In this document: positions 1-9,347 of the stretch, piece by piece
Layout of the letters: every line of letters starts with the position of its first letter
Position numbering within the stretch: position 1 is the stretch's first letter
DNA from: Prosopocoilus inquinatus
Lineage: Eukaryota > Arthropoda > Insecta > Coleoptera > Lucanidae
Length of the DNA stretch: 64,000 nt
NCBI GenBank assembly: GCA_036172665.1
Contig: CM069873.1
Location: forward strand, 39,298,001-39,362,000
Direction: 5' to 3'
Notes under the pieces: generated by a model
Databases searched by the model: none
Told to the model about the DNA's origin: nothing
Seen by the model: only the letters and a program-made list of their open reading frames with translations
Position numbers and translations under genes: made by a program

Positions 1-453
1 TATGACAGTCACTTATTTGTAAAGACAATGGCATTAGAAGGTGAAGATGTGGACGTGATCGCACAAAATAAGGAAAAATATATATCCTTTTCGAAATTAA
101 TACACGTAGGGGATAAGATAGACTGTAAAGGTAAAAAGCGTAAAGTATATTTCAAAATAAGATTTGTAGATTCTTTTCGTTTCATGCAATCGTCTTTAGA
201 GAAATTAAGCTCATACTTAGAAGATTGGCAATGTAGGGAAATTAGAAAATATTTTAACGATGAGGAGATGTTTAAATTAATACGTCAAAAAGGAATTTTC
301 CCGTATTGTTTTATTGACTCAATCATGAAATTAGATTTTCCCACTTTACGTTCTAAGAAAGAGTTTTATGATGTGCTGTATGATGAACACGTAAGTGATG
401 AAGATTATGAGAGAGCACAGCGCGTTTGGAATTTATTTAACTGTAAAACTATG

Positions 454-722
454 TTTTAAAAAAAAAATTTGTGCAAATCGTTTTTGATTGCAGTGAGAAC
501 CTCGAGCAGCCTCTGGACAGCTGTTTCAGCCCTGTTTGGGGCTTCTTCAGCAGAAACGTAGCTCGACATTCCCACTGCAGACCAAAAACGACTTGCCCAA
601 TTTATTCGCAAATGCGATGTAAGAATGATGAACATATAAAATAGCGACATCTTACTATCGCTTTTTGACCTAACATTGCAATGTTAGGTCAAAAAGCGAT
701 AGTAAGATGTGGCCATTTCATA
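454..722 (-). mobile_element. Hammerhead-bearing Penelope/retrozyme-like element, copy 1 (in PolB)
   Basis: A 269-bp insertion in the PolB gene, flanked by a perfect 12-bp direct repeat (tgtaaaactatg, 442-453 and 723-734). On the minus strand its 3' terminus ends in gatttgcacaaatttt plus more T, the terminus shared by all copies. The other end is a palindrome: a roughly 33-nt stretch at 647-679 is followed by its own reverse complement at 680-712. It contains one complete hammerhead (502-566, minus strand). The duplication length, constant 3' end and inverted 5' segment fit reverse-transcription-primed insertion of a Penelope-type element. Confidence 0.85.
502..566 (-). ncRNA. Type I hammerhead self-cleaving ribozyme
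   Basis: Read on the minus strand: stem I outer strand TCGAGC (566-561), internal loop TACG, inner strand TTTCTG, core CTGAAGA (550-544), stem II AGCCC/GGGCT with six-base loop CAAACA, core GAAA, self-complementary ACAGCTGT, then C17. Predicted cleavage lies between 516 and 515, followed by CAGAGG and GCTCGA closing stem I. Every conserved core position of the hammerhead family is present. The only difference from the other copies is one base in loop II. Confidence 0.88.
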
Positions 723-2449
723 TGTAAAACTATGGGTGATTACAGTGATGTATACGTAACATCTGATGTTTTACTGTTGGCAGACGTATTTGAAAATTTC
801 AAAGACCTTTGTATTGATAATTACAAACTAGATCCTTGCCATTTTTTCACCGCTCCAGGATTAAGTTGGGATGCAATGTTAAGAATGACAAAAATTAAAT
901 TAGAGCTACTGCAAGATGTTGATATGCTACATTTTTTTAGAATGGGTATACGCGGTGGAGTGAGTATGTGCACTAAAAGAATCGAAAACGCTAATAATAA
1001 ATTTGTGCATGGTTTTGACTCTAAGAAGGCAACTAAATATTTACTATATCTTGATGCTACAAATCTGTACGGTTACGCAATGTGTTCCAGATTTCCGTGG
1101 GGAGAATTTACTTGGTTGTGTACAGAAGAGATTAACAATCTTAACATTTCAGAGTTAGAAGAAAATTCAGATGTCGGGTACATATTCGAAGTAGATTTGG
1201 AATACCCGACTCATTTACATGACAACCACAACGAATTACCATTTTGTCCGGAAAACATAATTCCACCAAATTCGAAATATGGTAAACTTATTCCAAATCT
1301 GTACAACAAAAGGAAATACATAATTCACTATTTAAATCTGAAACAATGTTTGGAAAATGGTTTAATATTAAACCAAATTCATAGGGCAATTAAATTTAAG
1401 CAATCTCGTTGGCTAAAAATATACATAGACTTTAATTCACAAAAACGAGCTGAAGCTAAAAACGAATTCGAAAATGTTTTTTTACAAATTATTACATAAT
1501 AGTGTTTTCGGTAAAACTATGGAAAATGTTGAGAATTGCGTCGACATTAAATTGGCCACCAGCTGTGAAACCCATAATCGAAGACCGGGAACTGAATCAT
1601 TGATAGCTAAACCAAACTATAAATCGAGTAAAATTTTTAGTGATCACCTAGCCGCAATAGAATTATGCAAAGTACAAGTAAATTATAATAACCCTTTATA
1701 CGTAGGGTTTTGTGTTTTGGAAATATCAAAAACAGTAATGTACGATTTTTATCACAATTTTATAAAGCGAAAATATAATAATAGAACAGCTTTATTATAT
1801 ACTGATACGGATAGTTTAATACTGACCGTTAATACTGATAATGTATACGATGACATAAAGCAAAATTTAGATAAATTTGATACTTCAAATTACCCACCGA
1901 ATAATATACATGAAATGCCTCGAACTGAATCAGTTATTGGACGATTTAAAGACGAATACGCAGGACAGATTATATAATCTTTTATCGGGACCGGTGCGAA
2001 AGCCTACTGTGTAAAGCTTATTTCAAAATGTACTAAGAAAGCAAAAGGTGTTAAAAAATACGTTATAGATAAAGACTTAACTGTAGATGACTACAAAGAA
2101 ATCATTGAACGAGATGGTTTTATTTTTAAAAAGATGTACGTGTTTCACTCGGATTTTCATATGGTGTATACAGAGTTGAAAAATAAAATTGCCTTATCAT
2201 CTAAAGACGATAAACGTTATATTTTGGATGACAAAATTCATACTCTGGCGTGGGGTCACCATAAAATTGCTGATATAGAAAGAGATAAAAAAACTAAAAA
2301 AACTAATTGAAAAACTGGAAAAAGAATTAGAAAATAAATGAACTATGTTTTATTTATAAGTTCTGTTAGAAAGTAAATAAATTAATTTGTAAAATTCATT
2401 TATTGTGTATTGTGAGTATTGTATGTTTACAGTTGTAGTTAATAAATAT

Positions 2450-3393
2450 TTATAATAAAACATTGCGTTTTGGTATCCATGAATCATGTTTAGAACTGAA
2501 TCGTAAATAACTTACAAGTGCTTTATCGCCTTTTTCTCTCAATACATTAATTAAATATATATCTGGATGTTTTACTTTTTGTAACTCGTACTCATAAAAC
2601 CCACCAAGAATGGCTTCACCATCAGCGTCTTTAATTAGATATGTTCTGGGATTAGTATTCTGCACCGACGAAATGGTAAATATTTCGTTGGACCAATTCG
2701 GAGTGTACATCTTTGAAAATGCTTGTCTGTATTTACTGATGCGCACATGATCCCCAACTTTAAATTTTGCAATTCTTGGATCCACAATTTTAAGGTTGCT
2801 GTAGACGGACTGTAAAATACTTTGCGCATTTCTTTGATTTATCTTGCTGGGTTTGTAACCCGTCGTACTATGAACAGTGTTATTTTATTCTTCAATTAGC
2901 CTTGATAATAAATTGAACCATCCGAAATTTCCTTGCATGCTAAATTCTTTCCACATTTTTTGTTTTAGGGTTCTATTAAATCTTTCGACTATCGAACTTT
3001 TTAAATTAGAGTATGTGCTATAGTGATTAATTCTATATTTCTTCATTAAATTTTGGAACTCTGCATTGTAAAATTCCTTTCCGTTATCTGTTTGTATATT
3101 TTTCGGTACAGAATTTATTCCTTCAGATAAAATCGATTGAAAAGCTTTGGTTACTTCTTTACCTGTCTTATTTTTTAATGGTATTCCCCAAGCATACTTG
3201 GAAAATGCGTTGATCACTGTCAGAATGTATTTGTATCCTTTGTTTATCTTGCCATAAGGTAGCATTTCAATTAAGTCGCTTGGAAGAGATCTCTGAGTCC
3301 TTTTATTATTACTCGACGATGGCGAAAGTTTTTCCTTGCTGGTATGTGCAACTCATTAACATCACGTTTCACATTAGAAGATAGATTAGACAT
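2450..3393 (-). pseudogene. Maverick retroviral-type integrase (two lesions)
   Basis: DDE integrase that inserts Maverick DNA. The start is taken at the ATG at 3393, which overlaps the end of the neighbouring 127-aa ORF by 8 bases. The N-terminal part (NELHIPARKNF) runs in one frame to about 3277. A one-base deletion then shifts the frame just before the first catalytic Asp (SDLIEM). The core continues with QTDNGKEF (second Asp) and SSIVERFNRTLK (catalytic Glu), then hits an in-frame TAA at 2885-2887. Open reading resumes in the same frame through an SH3-like segment (KFKVGDHVRISKY) and a chromodomain-like tail ending SWIPKRNVLL. All three catalytic acids are still encoded, so decay looks recent, but the gene is not translatable as one protein. 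Confidence 0.92.
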
Positions 3394-3769
3394 TTTCAGT
3401 TAGAACTCGTTTTCTTACGATGAATTCAACAAATAATGAAAGTGCACAAACTGAAGATGTGCAAGTAAACGAGATTTGATCTCCCACATTCAACGTTCTT
3501 CCAATTAAAGTATCAGTACAATTTATAGCGTTGATGGATACTGTAATGTTGACAATAGTAGGTTGATGAATAAGTACTTTTTTAACAACGCAAGTTTCTT
3601 GGATCGTATACGTCGTTTGGTGACCTCTATTTGAAAGCAAATATACACTTTCGGCGTTAAGCTCTTGACTCTGAAAGTCTAATAATGTTTCGTAAAGTAA
3701 TGGTGTAGCAGCAATGTGTTTGAAAATTGTGTGTTTATGAACGTGTCTTCCAAACTTATTAATAGTCAT
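3386..3769 (-). CDS. Small Maverick ORF, 127 aa, unknown function
   Basis: An uninterrupted 127-codon ORF between integrase and the coiled-coil gene, all on the minus strand with short spacing, which argues that it belongs to the Maverick gene set. I see no catalytic motif. The C-terminal half is rich in alternating hydrophobic residues (around TLNVGDQISFTC and ALSLFVEFIV), suggesting a compact beta-rich fold, perhaps structural. It overlaps the integrase start by 8 bases. I do not recognise a named family. It is one of the few Maverick frames here without an obvious lesion. Confidence 0.6.
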   Translation of the reverse strand: MTINKFGRHVHKHTIFKHIAATPLLYETLLDFQSQELNAESVYLLSNRGHQTTYTIQETCVVKKVLIHQPTIVNITVSINAINCTDTLIGRTLNVGDQISFTCTSSVCALSLFVEFIVRKRVLTENV

Positions 3770-3837
3770 TGTGAATCAATCAACAACTATGTGAAACTGA
3801 AATGTGTGCTCGCTTGCACTCCACTAAATACTACAAT

Positions 3838-5064
3838 TTACAAAATAATTTTAGCCTCTTTTAATTCTTCAATGATCGCTATTATTTCATTGTTATGTGC
3901 GGAGTGACCTGCTGATTTGGATGCGTTCAATAAACGCAATCGTTCTACTAGTTCGTTAGGATCATCCCAGTATTGATACTGCAAACATTTGTTAGGTTCG
4001 AGCTTTTTCTCCAAAGCTCCACCTGTTTTCCAGCTTCGCGCCCACCAAACGTTTGGTGGTTTTCCCTGAATTATTGGTTTTATAATATTCACATATTTAA
4101 ATCCTCTGCTTGCAGATATTCGCCCTGAGGGATTATAATTAACCGTAAACGCACTAGTTCTTCTCAATATATCTCTATAGTCTCGCACATCGTGAAACGT
4201 AAATTTCTCTGGATTTTTCTTAAAAACCAGCTCGTATAAACCTTTAGTACCTTTATACGCGAAGTCTCCAATTACAAGATCAGGACCGTCAAACTTAAGC
4301 TCCTAGTTCCCAACAAACAATCTCTCATCTTCTTCTCTTACACCGTATTTTGTATCGAATTCATTTTCTACATCAGTTTCAAATCGTGTAACATAATCAC
4401 CTGCTAACGGATGATACGATTCTAAGGCAGCTTCTACCAGCGGCGATTCTAATCTAGTCTGAAGTAATGATTTTCGTTCTTCTAGAAATGTACGAGCATG
4501 AGCCAGGGATTCGTCCACAGGGGGGTTTCTGCTTTCGGTATCATATTCTTCTGCTTCTTCATAAACAGATTTTGAAGTTGGCGATGTGGACTTTTCATGA
4601 GGAACCTCAAGAATTTCTTCATCTTCTAAGATGGAAGGTTGTTTAATTTCACGTCCAAGTGGTGTTGAAGTACCCACATCATGCTCCTCTGACAATCCAA
4701 TTCGCAACGTAGGATCGGATTTTAATTTATAACTCGGTCTTCTTCGTATGAAAGAAGGATCAGATCTCAATTTATAAATCAGTCTTTTTCGTAGTAAAGA
4801 ACTCTTTGGCTCATCTTTCAATCTCTTTTCACTGGCTTCGTATGACTGTTGCTCCTCTTTCATAGGTAATACGCTGCGAACAACATCTAGCTTATTGACA
4901 ATATCTCGGAGTGGCTCTACAATAGGTGAATAAGTTGTCTGCAGATACTTTTTTGATTGCTCCGCATGATGTTCTGCTTGTGCAATATCGGATTTAAGTG
5001 TTTTTAATTTAGTACGCAAACTTTCGCGCGCAGTGGCTAATTCTGCTTTAAGTTTGTTACTCAT
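3838..5064 (-). pseudogene. Maverick coiled-coil protein with conserved C-terminal domain (one in-frame stop)
   Basis: The frame runs 409 codons from the ATG at 5064 to the stop at 3838, broken only by an in-frame TAG at 4303-4305. Residues 1-60 are strongly coiled-coil (MSNKLKAELATARESLRTKL). The middle is charged and low complexity with two near-repeats of YKLRSDPS/YKLKSDPT. After the stop comes DLVIGDFAYKGTKGLYELVF followed by NPSGRISASRGFKYVNI, a pattern I remember from uncharacterised proteins of insect and cnidarian Mavericks. The function is unknown; position among integrase, ATPase and capsid genes suggests a virion or packaging accessory role, which is inference. Confidence 0.75.
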
Positions 5065-5153
5065 GGCGCATCCGCATCCTTTAACTTCTGCTACAATACT
5101 GAAGAACTGTAGAACTATGTAAAAATGAAAGAACTATGTAAAATGTAGTGGTT

Positions 5154-5817
5154 TTAAAGATATATGTACGTGTCGAATCCTTTACGATATCTCCCTGCGT
5201 TTATGGAACAATCGGTATCAATAACTAAGAAACCAAACGGTTCCTTCCAACAAACGTAACAGATATTACGAAACTGGTCCATAGTCATATCTCCGCTGAC
5301 GTAATCATCGTAAACGTGTTTCAAATTTGTGAAATCTTGACGAAATAGTACTAAGAAATTACAATTATCACGAATCATTTGTTTGGGTATTGCACTGCAA
5401 GTTTGACTTAAATAAAAGCAGTCAACATTTCTATGACGTCCAAAGGAGAAATATTATTTAATTAAATTTTGTGTAGTACACTGAACGTCATCAAAAACAA
5501 CGACTGAATATTCTTTTACATTTGTAGGTGATACCATTTTTTCCATATCGGAAATTTCAAAGTAACCTATTTCGGACACTGTTGATAGCAAATGTCTGAG
5601 AAATTCATACTTCCCTTGAGATAAGGTCTTACAGCAGATGTATAAATTTTTGAAACGTAGTCCGTTCGGATGGGTTAATAATGTCACTAATGAATTACTT
5701 TTACCAGCTCCTGAGCTCCCGCTAATGATAACGCGTTTACTTGATCCTCCGAATAGTTCATTATGACGTTTAAAGGTTTCGTTTGCGATTGCATCATCGA
5801 ACTTTTGTACGGGTAAC
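5154..5817 (-). pseudogene. Maverick genome-packaging ATPase, FtsK/HerA (A32-like)
   Basis: Packaging ATPase of the Maverick/adenovirus-poxvirus A32 type, which would pump DNA into the capsid. Walker A reads SGSSGAGKSN at about 5696-5726 and Walker B reads VVVFDDV at about 5487-5510. Downstream, FGRHRNVDCFYLSQT and the terminal GFLVIDTDCSINAGRYRKGF are characteristic of this family. A TAA at 5454-5456 interrupts the frame right after Walker B, with the same frame reopening. No clear ATG is visible at the N terminus; the frame opens after a stop at about 5818, and an ATG in another frame at about 5840 suggests a further frameshift. Confidence 0.9.
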
Positions 5818-6131
5818 TAAAAACTGCTCTTGAAACTTCATATTTCAATCACTTCATATTTCAATCACTTCAATTACCAAACGCGACATACTATGTTTCT
5901 ATTGCTGTGCTGGAAGTGTAATATCAAGTATTGTTTAAAGCACTTCCTTTTTGTTACGTTATAAAAAACAAGATACTGGAATAAAATGTTTCTATTTATA
6001 ATAAATAAAACTATAAAGATATTAAAATTAAAAACTATAAATAAATAAATAATTTAAATTAACAACTAACTTCCCACTCTGTACTCCTCACTGTAAAAAA
6101 TAAGAGAGTAAATTGGTAAAAATATTAAAAT
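5818..6131. other. AT-rich spacer at the Maverick/central-block junction
   Basis: No gene visible. Includes a short direct duplication of cttcatatttcaatca around 5837-5870 and A/T-rich runs. It marks the point where recognisable Maverick coding stops until 12.0 kb. Confidence 0.5.
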
Positions 6132-6760
6132 TTATAATGAACGAACCCAAGATTCATCCATCTCGGTGGACGACGCCTCCACATCCAACTGAACTTCCAC
6201 CGTTGACACGGTGGGTTTCGGTAGAGGTGGAGGCGGTACTACCGGTGAAAACACCGGCGGCGCAAAAACTCTCCTTTTCAGGAGAATTCTTTGGGGCGCC
6301 GCTACCTGCTGTTCCGGCGGTCGACGCTCAGGCGTCGGCGTCGGCGTCGCCACCAACAGCGGTGTCGGTGTATACACCGATGAGGGTGAGATGAATGGAC
6401 GATCTCCGGCCATCGCATAATTCACGATGTCGGACTCGCAGTTGGTGAAGGTCCCGTCAGGGAACTGAAAAAAGGAAATAATCAAAATAACTTCTGTAAC
6501 TTATGTACACTGTGAACGGTAAAATACAAATTAGTTTACTCACTTTCAGCTCTACCTGCTTCATGTGAATGGATTTCACATACGGGATATTATTTGGGGA
6601 AGTCATCTGTAGATTGAACAACAAATTATAAAAAGTCGATTAAGATGAAGAATTAATTATACCTAATATCTTGTTCAACATTCCCAATTTCCATTTGAAC
6701 AACAATCCATTAAACAGCAATATTCACAGACATATTTACCTTAAGAGAAGATGTTTTCAT
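6132..6760 (-). CDS. Three-exon gene of unknown function, 138 aa, proline-rich
   Basis: A spliced minus-strand gene inferred from splice signals and frame. Exon 1 6760-6740, ends CTTAAG before gtaaat. Exon 2 6606-6544, after ctacag, ends GAGCTGAAA before gtgagt. Exon 3 6464-6132, after ttttttcag. Exon lengths are 21, 63 and 333 nt, all multiples of three, and the frame stays open to a TAA at 6132-6134. The N-terminal part (YVKSIHMKQVELKFPDGTF) looks globular; the rest is a Pro/Thr/Val-rich tail. The exon is markedly more GC-rich than its surroundings. I do not recognise the family. It lies in the 6-kb block that splits the Maverick gene set, so it may be cargo, a host fragment or part of another element. 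Confidence 0.5.
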
Positions 6761-6809
6761 AAGGTAGATACGTCCGCGACAAGATTATGAAACAAATCTT
6801 GGATCAGGC

Positions 6810-7997
6810 TCAGACGATCGTGAATGAGCGAAATTTTATCATATTGTTCGTGCAGTGGTCAGTCGGAGACCTTAAGCGAACTGTACGTAAAATTTCACGA
6901 CAAGATTGCAACTCGTCCGTGACTTTCCTCAGATTTTGCTCACCCTGTAAACAACAGTTCCTGACTTCAGGCATAATTCCGTCAAAATAATTTTGGACTG
7001 CTGTTGAGATAACTCCAACTAAATTGGGAGAGGATGAAGGAAATTTCATCGATGAAATTTCCAAGTTTGAAATATTAGGTTGTGAGGAAAGGGATTTAAT
7101 AGGTGTAGATGTCCGTATACTAGGTGAGGAAATTTCAAGTCGAGAAGGTGAAATTTTAGAGGGTGGAATATGTAGCTCCGGTTGAGAAATTTCTGCTTGT
7201 GATGGTGACAATATCTGAACATTGGAAATAATATTAACAGAATCATTAGCATTAGTCCTCGGTAGATTAATTATCCCCGGTTGACTAACAGAAGGAGAAT
7301 TATTAATCATTACTGAATTAATATTAATTGATGGATTATTATTATTCCCAATTGGTGATAATTGAGATATCTCCATTGAACGGTCTGATATATCAATTAT
7401 TTCAGAAACTGAGTCATTAGGATTTAGCGAGATATTATCTGCAACAACACGGGGTTGCGACTGACACAGTTGATCTTGCAACTCCGCACTATGCATCAAG
7501 TCATCATTTGAACGCAAAGAAGAAAGAAAAACTCTTTCATCAGCAATTCTTTCCATTCTACGTTCCATTGTGCGTTCCCTTCTGCGTTGGGAATACTCTG
7601 CTTTAGGCAACCACACTCTTTCATACTCGTCGCTAACGGTCCTTATGCGAGAATATTGCTTGCCTCGTAGGATGCGTACATATCGTGTGGGTTCACGAGT
7701 ATTAGAAACGGATTTAGAAACAACAGATCTAGAAATGGTACTCGGAGTTGTAAAGACGGATGTAACAATAGGAACGGTTGTAACAGCAACCAGACTAGTG
7801 GAAGTGGATGTGGATGTAACAATAGGAGTAGTAGAGGTGGATGTGGATGTAACAATAGGAGTAACTATTGACTGTTGAGAAATGAGAGGTTGAGTAGTTT
7901 TGGTGTGCTGAGTAGGTTTGGTTTGGGTAAGGAAAGAAGAAATAAGGGGTTGAGTTGGTTGTTTAAGAATGGAAACTGGTTTATTTGATGGTTTCAT
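6810..7997 (-). CDS. Long Ser/Thr/Pro/Asn-rich ORF, 395 aa or more, unknown
   Basis: An open frame of 395 codons from the ATG at 7997; the same frame stays open upstream to about 8170, so an upstream start or exon is possible. The N-terminal third is low complexity, including tandem VTSTSTST-like repeats at about 7795-7865. The middle has a basic, arginine-rich helical stretch (QRRRERTMERRMERIADERV). The C-terminal part is again Ser/Pro/Asn-rich, then a short coiled-coil-like segment (NLRKVTDELQSCREILRT). I do not recognise it. The composition resembles disordered regulatory or structural proteins. It sits just upstream of, and on the same strand as, the three-exon gene and could be part of the same transcription unit. 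Confidence 0.4.
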   Translation of the reverse strand: MKPSNKPVSILKQPTQPLISSFLTQTKPTQHTKTTQPLISQQSIVTPIVTSTSTSTTPIVTSTSTSTSLVAVTTVPIVTSVFTTPSTISRSVVSKSVSNTREPTRYVRILRGKQYSRIRTVSDEYERVWLPKAEYSQRRRERTMERRMERIADERVFLSSLRSNDDLMHSAELQDQLCQSQPRVVADNISLNPNDSVSEIIDISDRSMEISQLSPIGNNNNPSININSVMINNSPSVSQPGIINLPRTNANDSVNIISNVQILSPSQAEISQPELHIPPSKISPSRLEISSPSIRTSTPIKSLSSQPNISNLEISSMKFPSSSPNLVGVISTAVQNYFDGIMPEVRNCCLQGEQNLRKVTDELQSCREILRTVRLRSPTDHCTNNMIKFRSFTIV

Positions 7998-8252
7998 TAA
8001 AGAAGAAGTAACGACTAATAAAGGGCTAGGAACAAGAAAAGGATTAGGGCTAGAAACAAAAGGATTAGAAACAATAAACGGTTGATTAGGAATTAAAAGA
8101 GATTGAGATTGACTAACAATTGGTTGACGAATTGGTTGACTATTACGGCTGGAACGAAGAAAGCCCTTTCTCCACTCCCATCCCTACTCTTCCCTTTCCA
8201 TTTTCTGGGCGTCATGAAGGAGTAACGAAGGCGTAACCACGGCCCACTGGAA

Positions 8253-8357
8253 CTAACCTTTCCTCTTTTCTTCTTTCCTTTCTTTCCTCCTTTTTTCCTT
8301 CCTTCCTCTTCTTTTCTTCTTTCTTTTCTCTCCTTTTTTCTCTCCTCTTCTTTCATC
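8253..8357. repeat. Polypyrimidine tract
   Basis: About 105 bases that are almost all C and T on the plus strand (ttcctcttttcttctttcc and variants). The highly charged ORFs read across it on the minus strand (Lys/Glu/Arg-only) are artefacts of this composition. Confidence 0.9.
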
Positions 8358-8640
8358 TTTACTTGCAGTTATTTTGAAAAAATTTCTATAACTAATTATT
8401 CTCTCTAAAGACTTTAGAATTTGAATAACACAAATAAGTTGAATAATAATCTTATTGAACATATAAAATAGCGACATCTTACTATCGCTTTTTGACCTAA
8501 CATTGCAGTAGGATAGACAAATTGAAGCGGGATTTGGTCCTAATGAGTCCCCCATGCAAGGCGGCCATGCTTGCTGTCAAAGCATAATGAAAGATTTTAG
8601 AAAAATTTTGTGCAAATCGTTTTTGATTGCAGTGAGAACC

Positions 8641-8705
8641 TCGAGCAGCCTCTGGACAGCTGTTTCAGCCCTGCTTGGGGCTTCTTCAGCAGAAACGTAG
8701 CTCGA
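8641..8705 (-). ncRNA. Type I hammerhead ribozyme
   Basis: Minus-strand hammerhead with core CTGAAGA at 8689-8683, stem II AGCCC/GGGCT with loop CAAGCA, core GAAA and self-complementary ACAGCTGT. Predicted cleavage is between 8655 and 8654. Stem I closes through TTTCTG/CAGAGG and TCGAGC/GCTCGA. Confidence 0.88.
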
Positions 8706-8916
8706 CATTCCCACTGCAGACCAAAAACGACTTGCCCAATTTATTCGCAAATGCATGGGGGACTCATTAGGAGCAAATCCCGCTTCAATTTGTCTATCCT
8801 ACTGCAATGTTAGGTCAAAAAGCGATAGTAAGATGTCGCTATTTTATATGTTCATCATTCTTAGATCGCATTTGCGAATAAATTGGGCAAGTCGTTTTTG
8901 GTCTGCAGTGGGAATG

Positions 8917-8981
8917 TCGAGCTACGTTTCTGCTGAAGAAGCCCCAAGCAGGGCTGAAACAGCTGTCCAGAGGCTGCTCGA
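8917..8981 (+). ncRNA. Type I hammerhead ribozyme (first forward unit)
   Basis: TCGAGC 8917-8922, TTTCTG 8927-8932, core CTGAAGA 8933-8939, stem II 8940-8944 with 8951-8955 (loop CAAGCA), GAAA 8956-8959, stem III ACAG/CTGU without a loop, cleavage after C8967, then CAGAGG 8968-8973 and GCTCGA 8976-8981. Stem I has an internal loop (TACG opposite CT) that could contact loop II, as in natural hammerheads. Confidence 0.9.
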
Positions 8982-9228
8982 GGTTCTCACTGCAATCAAA
9001 AACGATTTGCACAAAATTTTTCTAAAATCTTTCATTATGCTTTGACAGCAAGCATGGCCGCCTTGCATGGGGGACTCATTAGGAGCAAATCCCGCTTCAA
9101 TTTGTCTATCCTACTGCAATGTTAGGTCAAAAAGCGATAGTAAGATGTCGCTATTTTATATGTTCATCATTCTTACATCGCATTTGCGAATAAATTGGGC
9201 ATGTCGTTTTTGGTCTGCAGTGGGAATG

Positions 9229-9293
9229 TCGAGCTACGTTTCTGCTGAAGAAGCCCCAAGCAGGGCTGAAACAGCTGTCCAGAGGCTGCTCGA
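9229..9293 (+). ncRNA. Type I hammerhead ribozyme (second forward unit)
   Basis: Identical in every element to the ribozyme 312 nt upstream: core CTGAAGA 9245-9251, GAAA 9268-9271, cleavage after C9279. With the preceding unit it would release a unit-length 312-nt RNA from a tandem transcript. Confidence 0.9.
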
Positions 9294-9347
9294 GGTTCTC
9301 ACTGCAATCAAAAACGATTTGCACAAAATTTTTCTAATAATCTTATT

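Larger units (their letters stand above)
1..2310 (+). pseudogene. Maverick/Polinton protein-primed DNA polymerase B (broken, 5' end outside window)
   Basis: Family B, protein-primed replicative polymerase of a Maverick/Polinton. The frame is already open at base 1 (YDSHLF, an exonuclease-type motif), so the gene begins upstream. Visible motifs are DATNLYGYAM (polymerase motif A, about 1044-1080), KLLHNSVFGKTMEN (motif B, about 1483-1530) and YTDTDSL (motif C, about 1798-1820). There are three lesions. A 269-bp hammerhead element sits at 454-722; removing it with one 12-bp target copy restores the frame exactly. A frameshift lies in the seven-T run at about 1476-1482. An in-frame TAA at 1975-1977 is followed by 111 more open codons to a TGA at 2308-2310. 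It is transcribed opposite to the other Maverick genes. Identity is secure; as it stands it cannot make a full polymerase. Confidence 0.93.
8457..9334 (+). mobile_element. Hammerhead-bearing Penelope/retrozyme-like element, copy 3 (multimeric, 878 bp)
   Basis: Flanked by a perfect 13-bp direct repeat (taataatcttatt, 8444-8456 and 9335-9347). The left part (8457-8756) holds one tandem junction in reverse orientation. At about 8755 the polarity flips and nearly two complete units follow head-to-tail in forward orientation. The two forward cleavage sites (after 8967 and after 9279) are exactly 312 nt apart, giving the monomer length. The right terminus is the constant end (gatttgcacaaaatttttc); the left terminus begins gaacatata, like the variable ends of copies 1 and 2. 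Confidence 0.85.

Noticed and set aside
6113..6420. Plus-strand ORFs opposite the three-exon gene
   Set aside because: Shadows of the GC-rich minus-strand exon, which has splice sites and a consistent frame.
8253..8555. Lys/Glu/Arg-only ORFs on minus
   Set aside because: Produced by a polypyrimidine tract; no domain.
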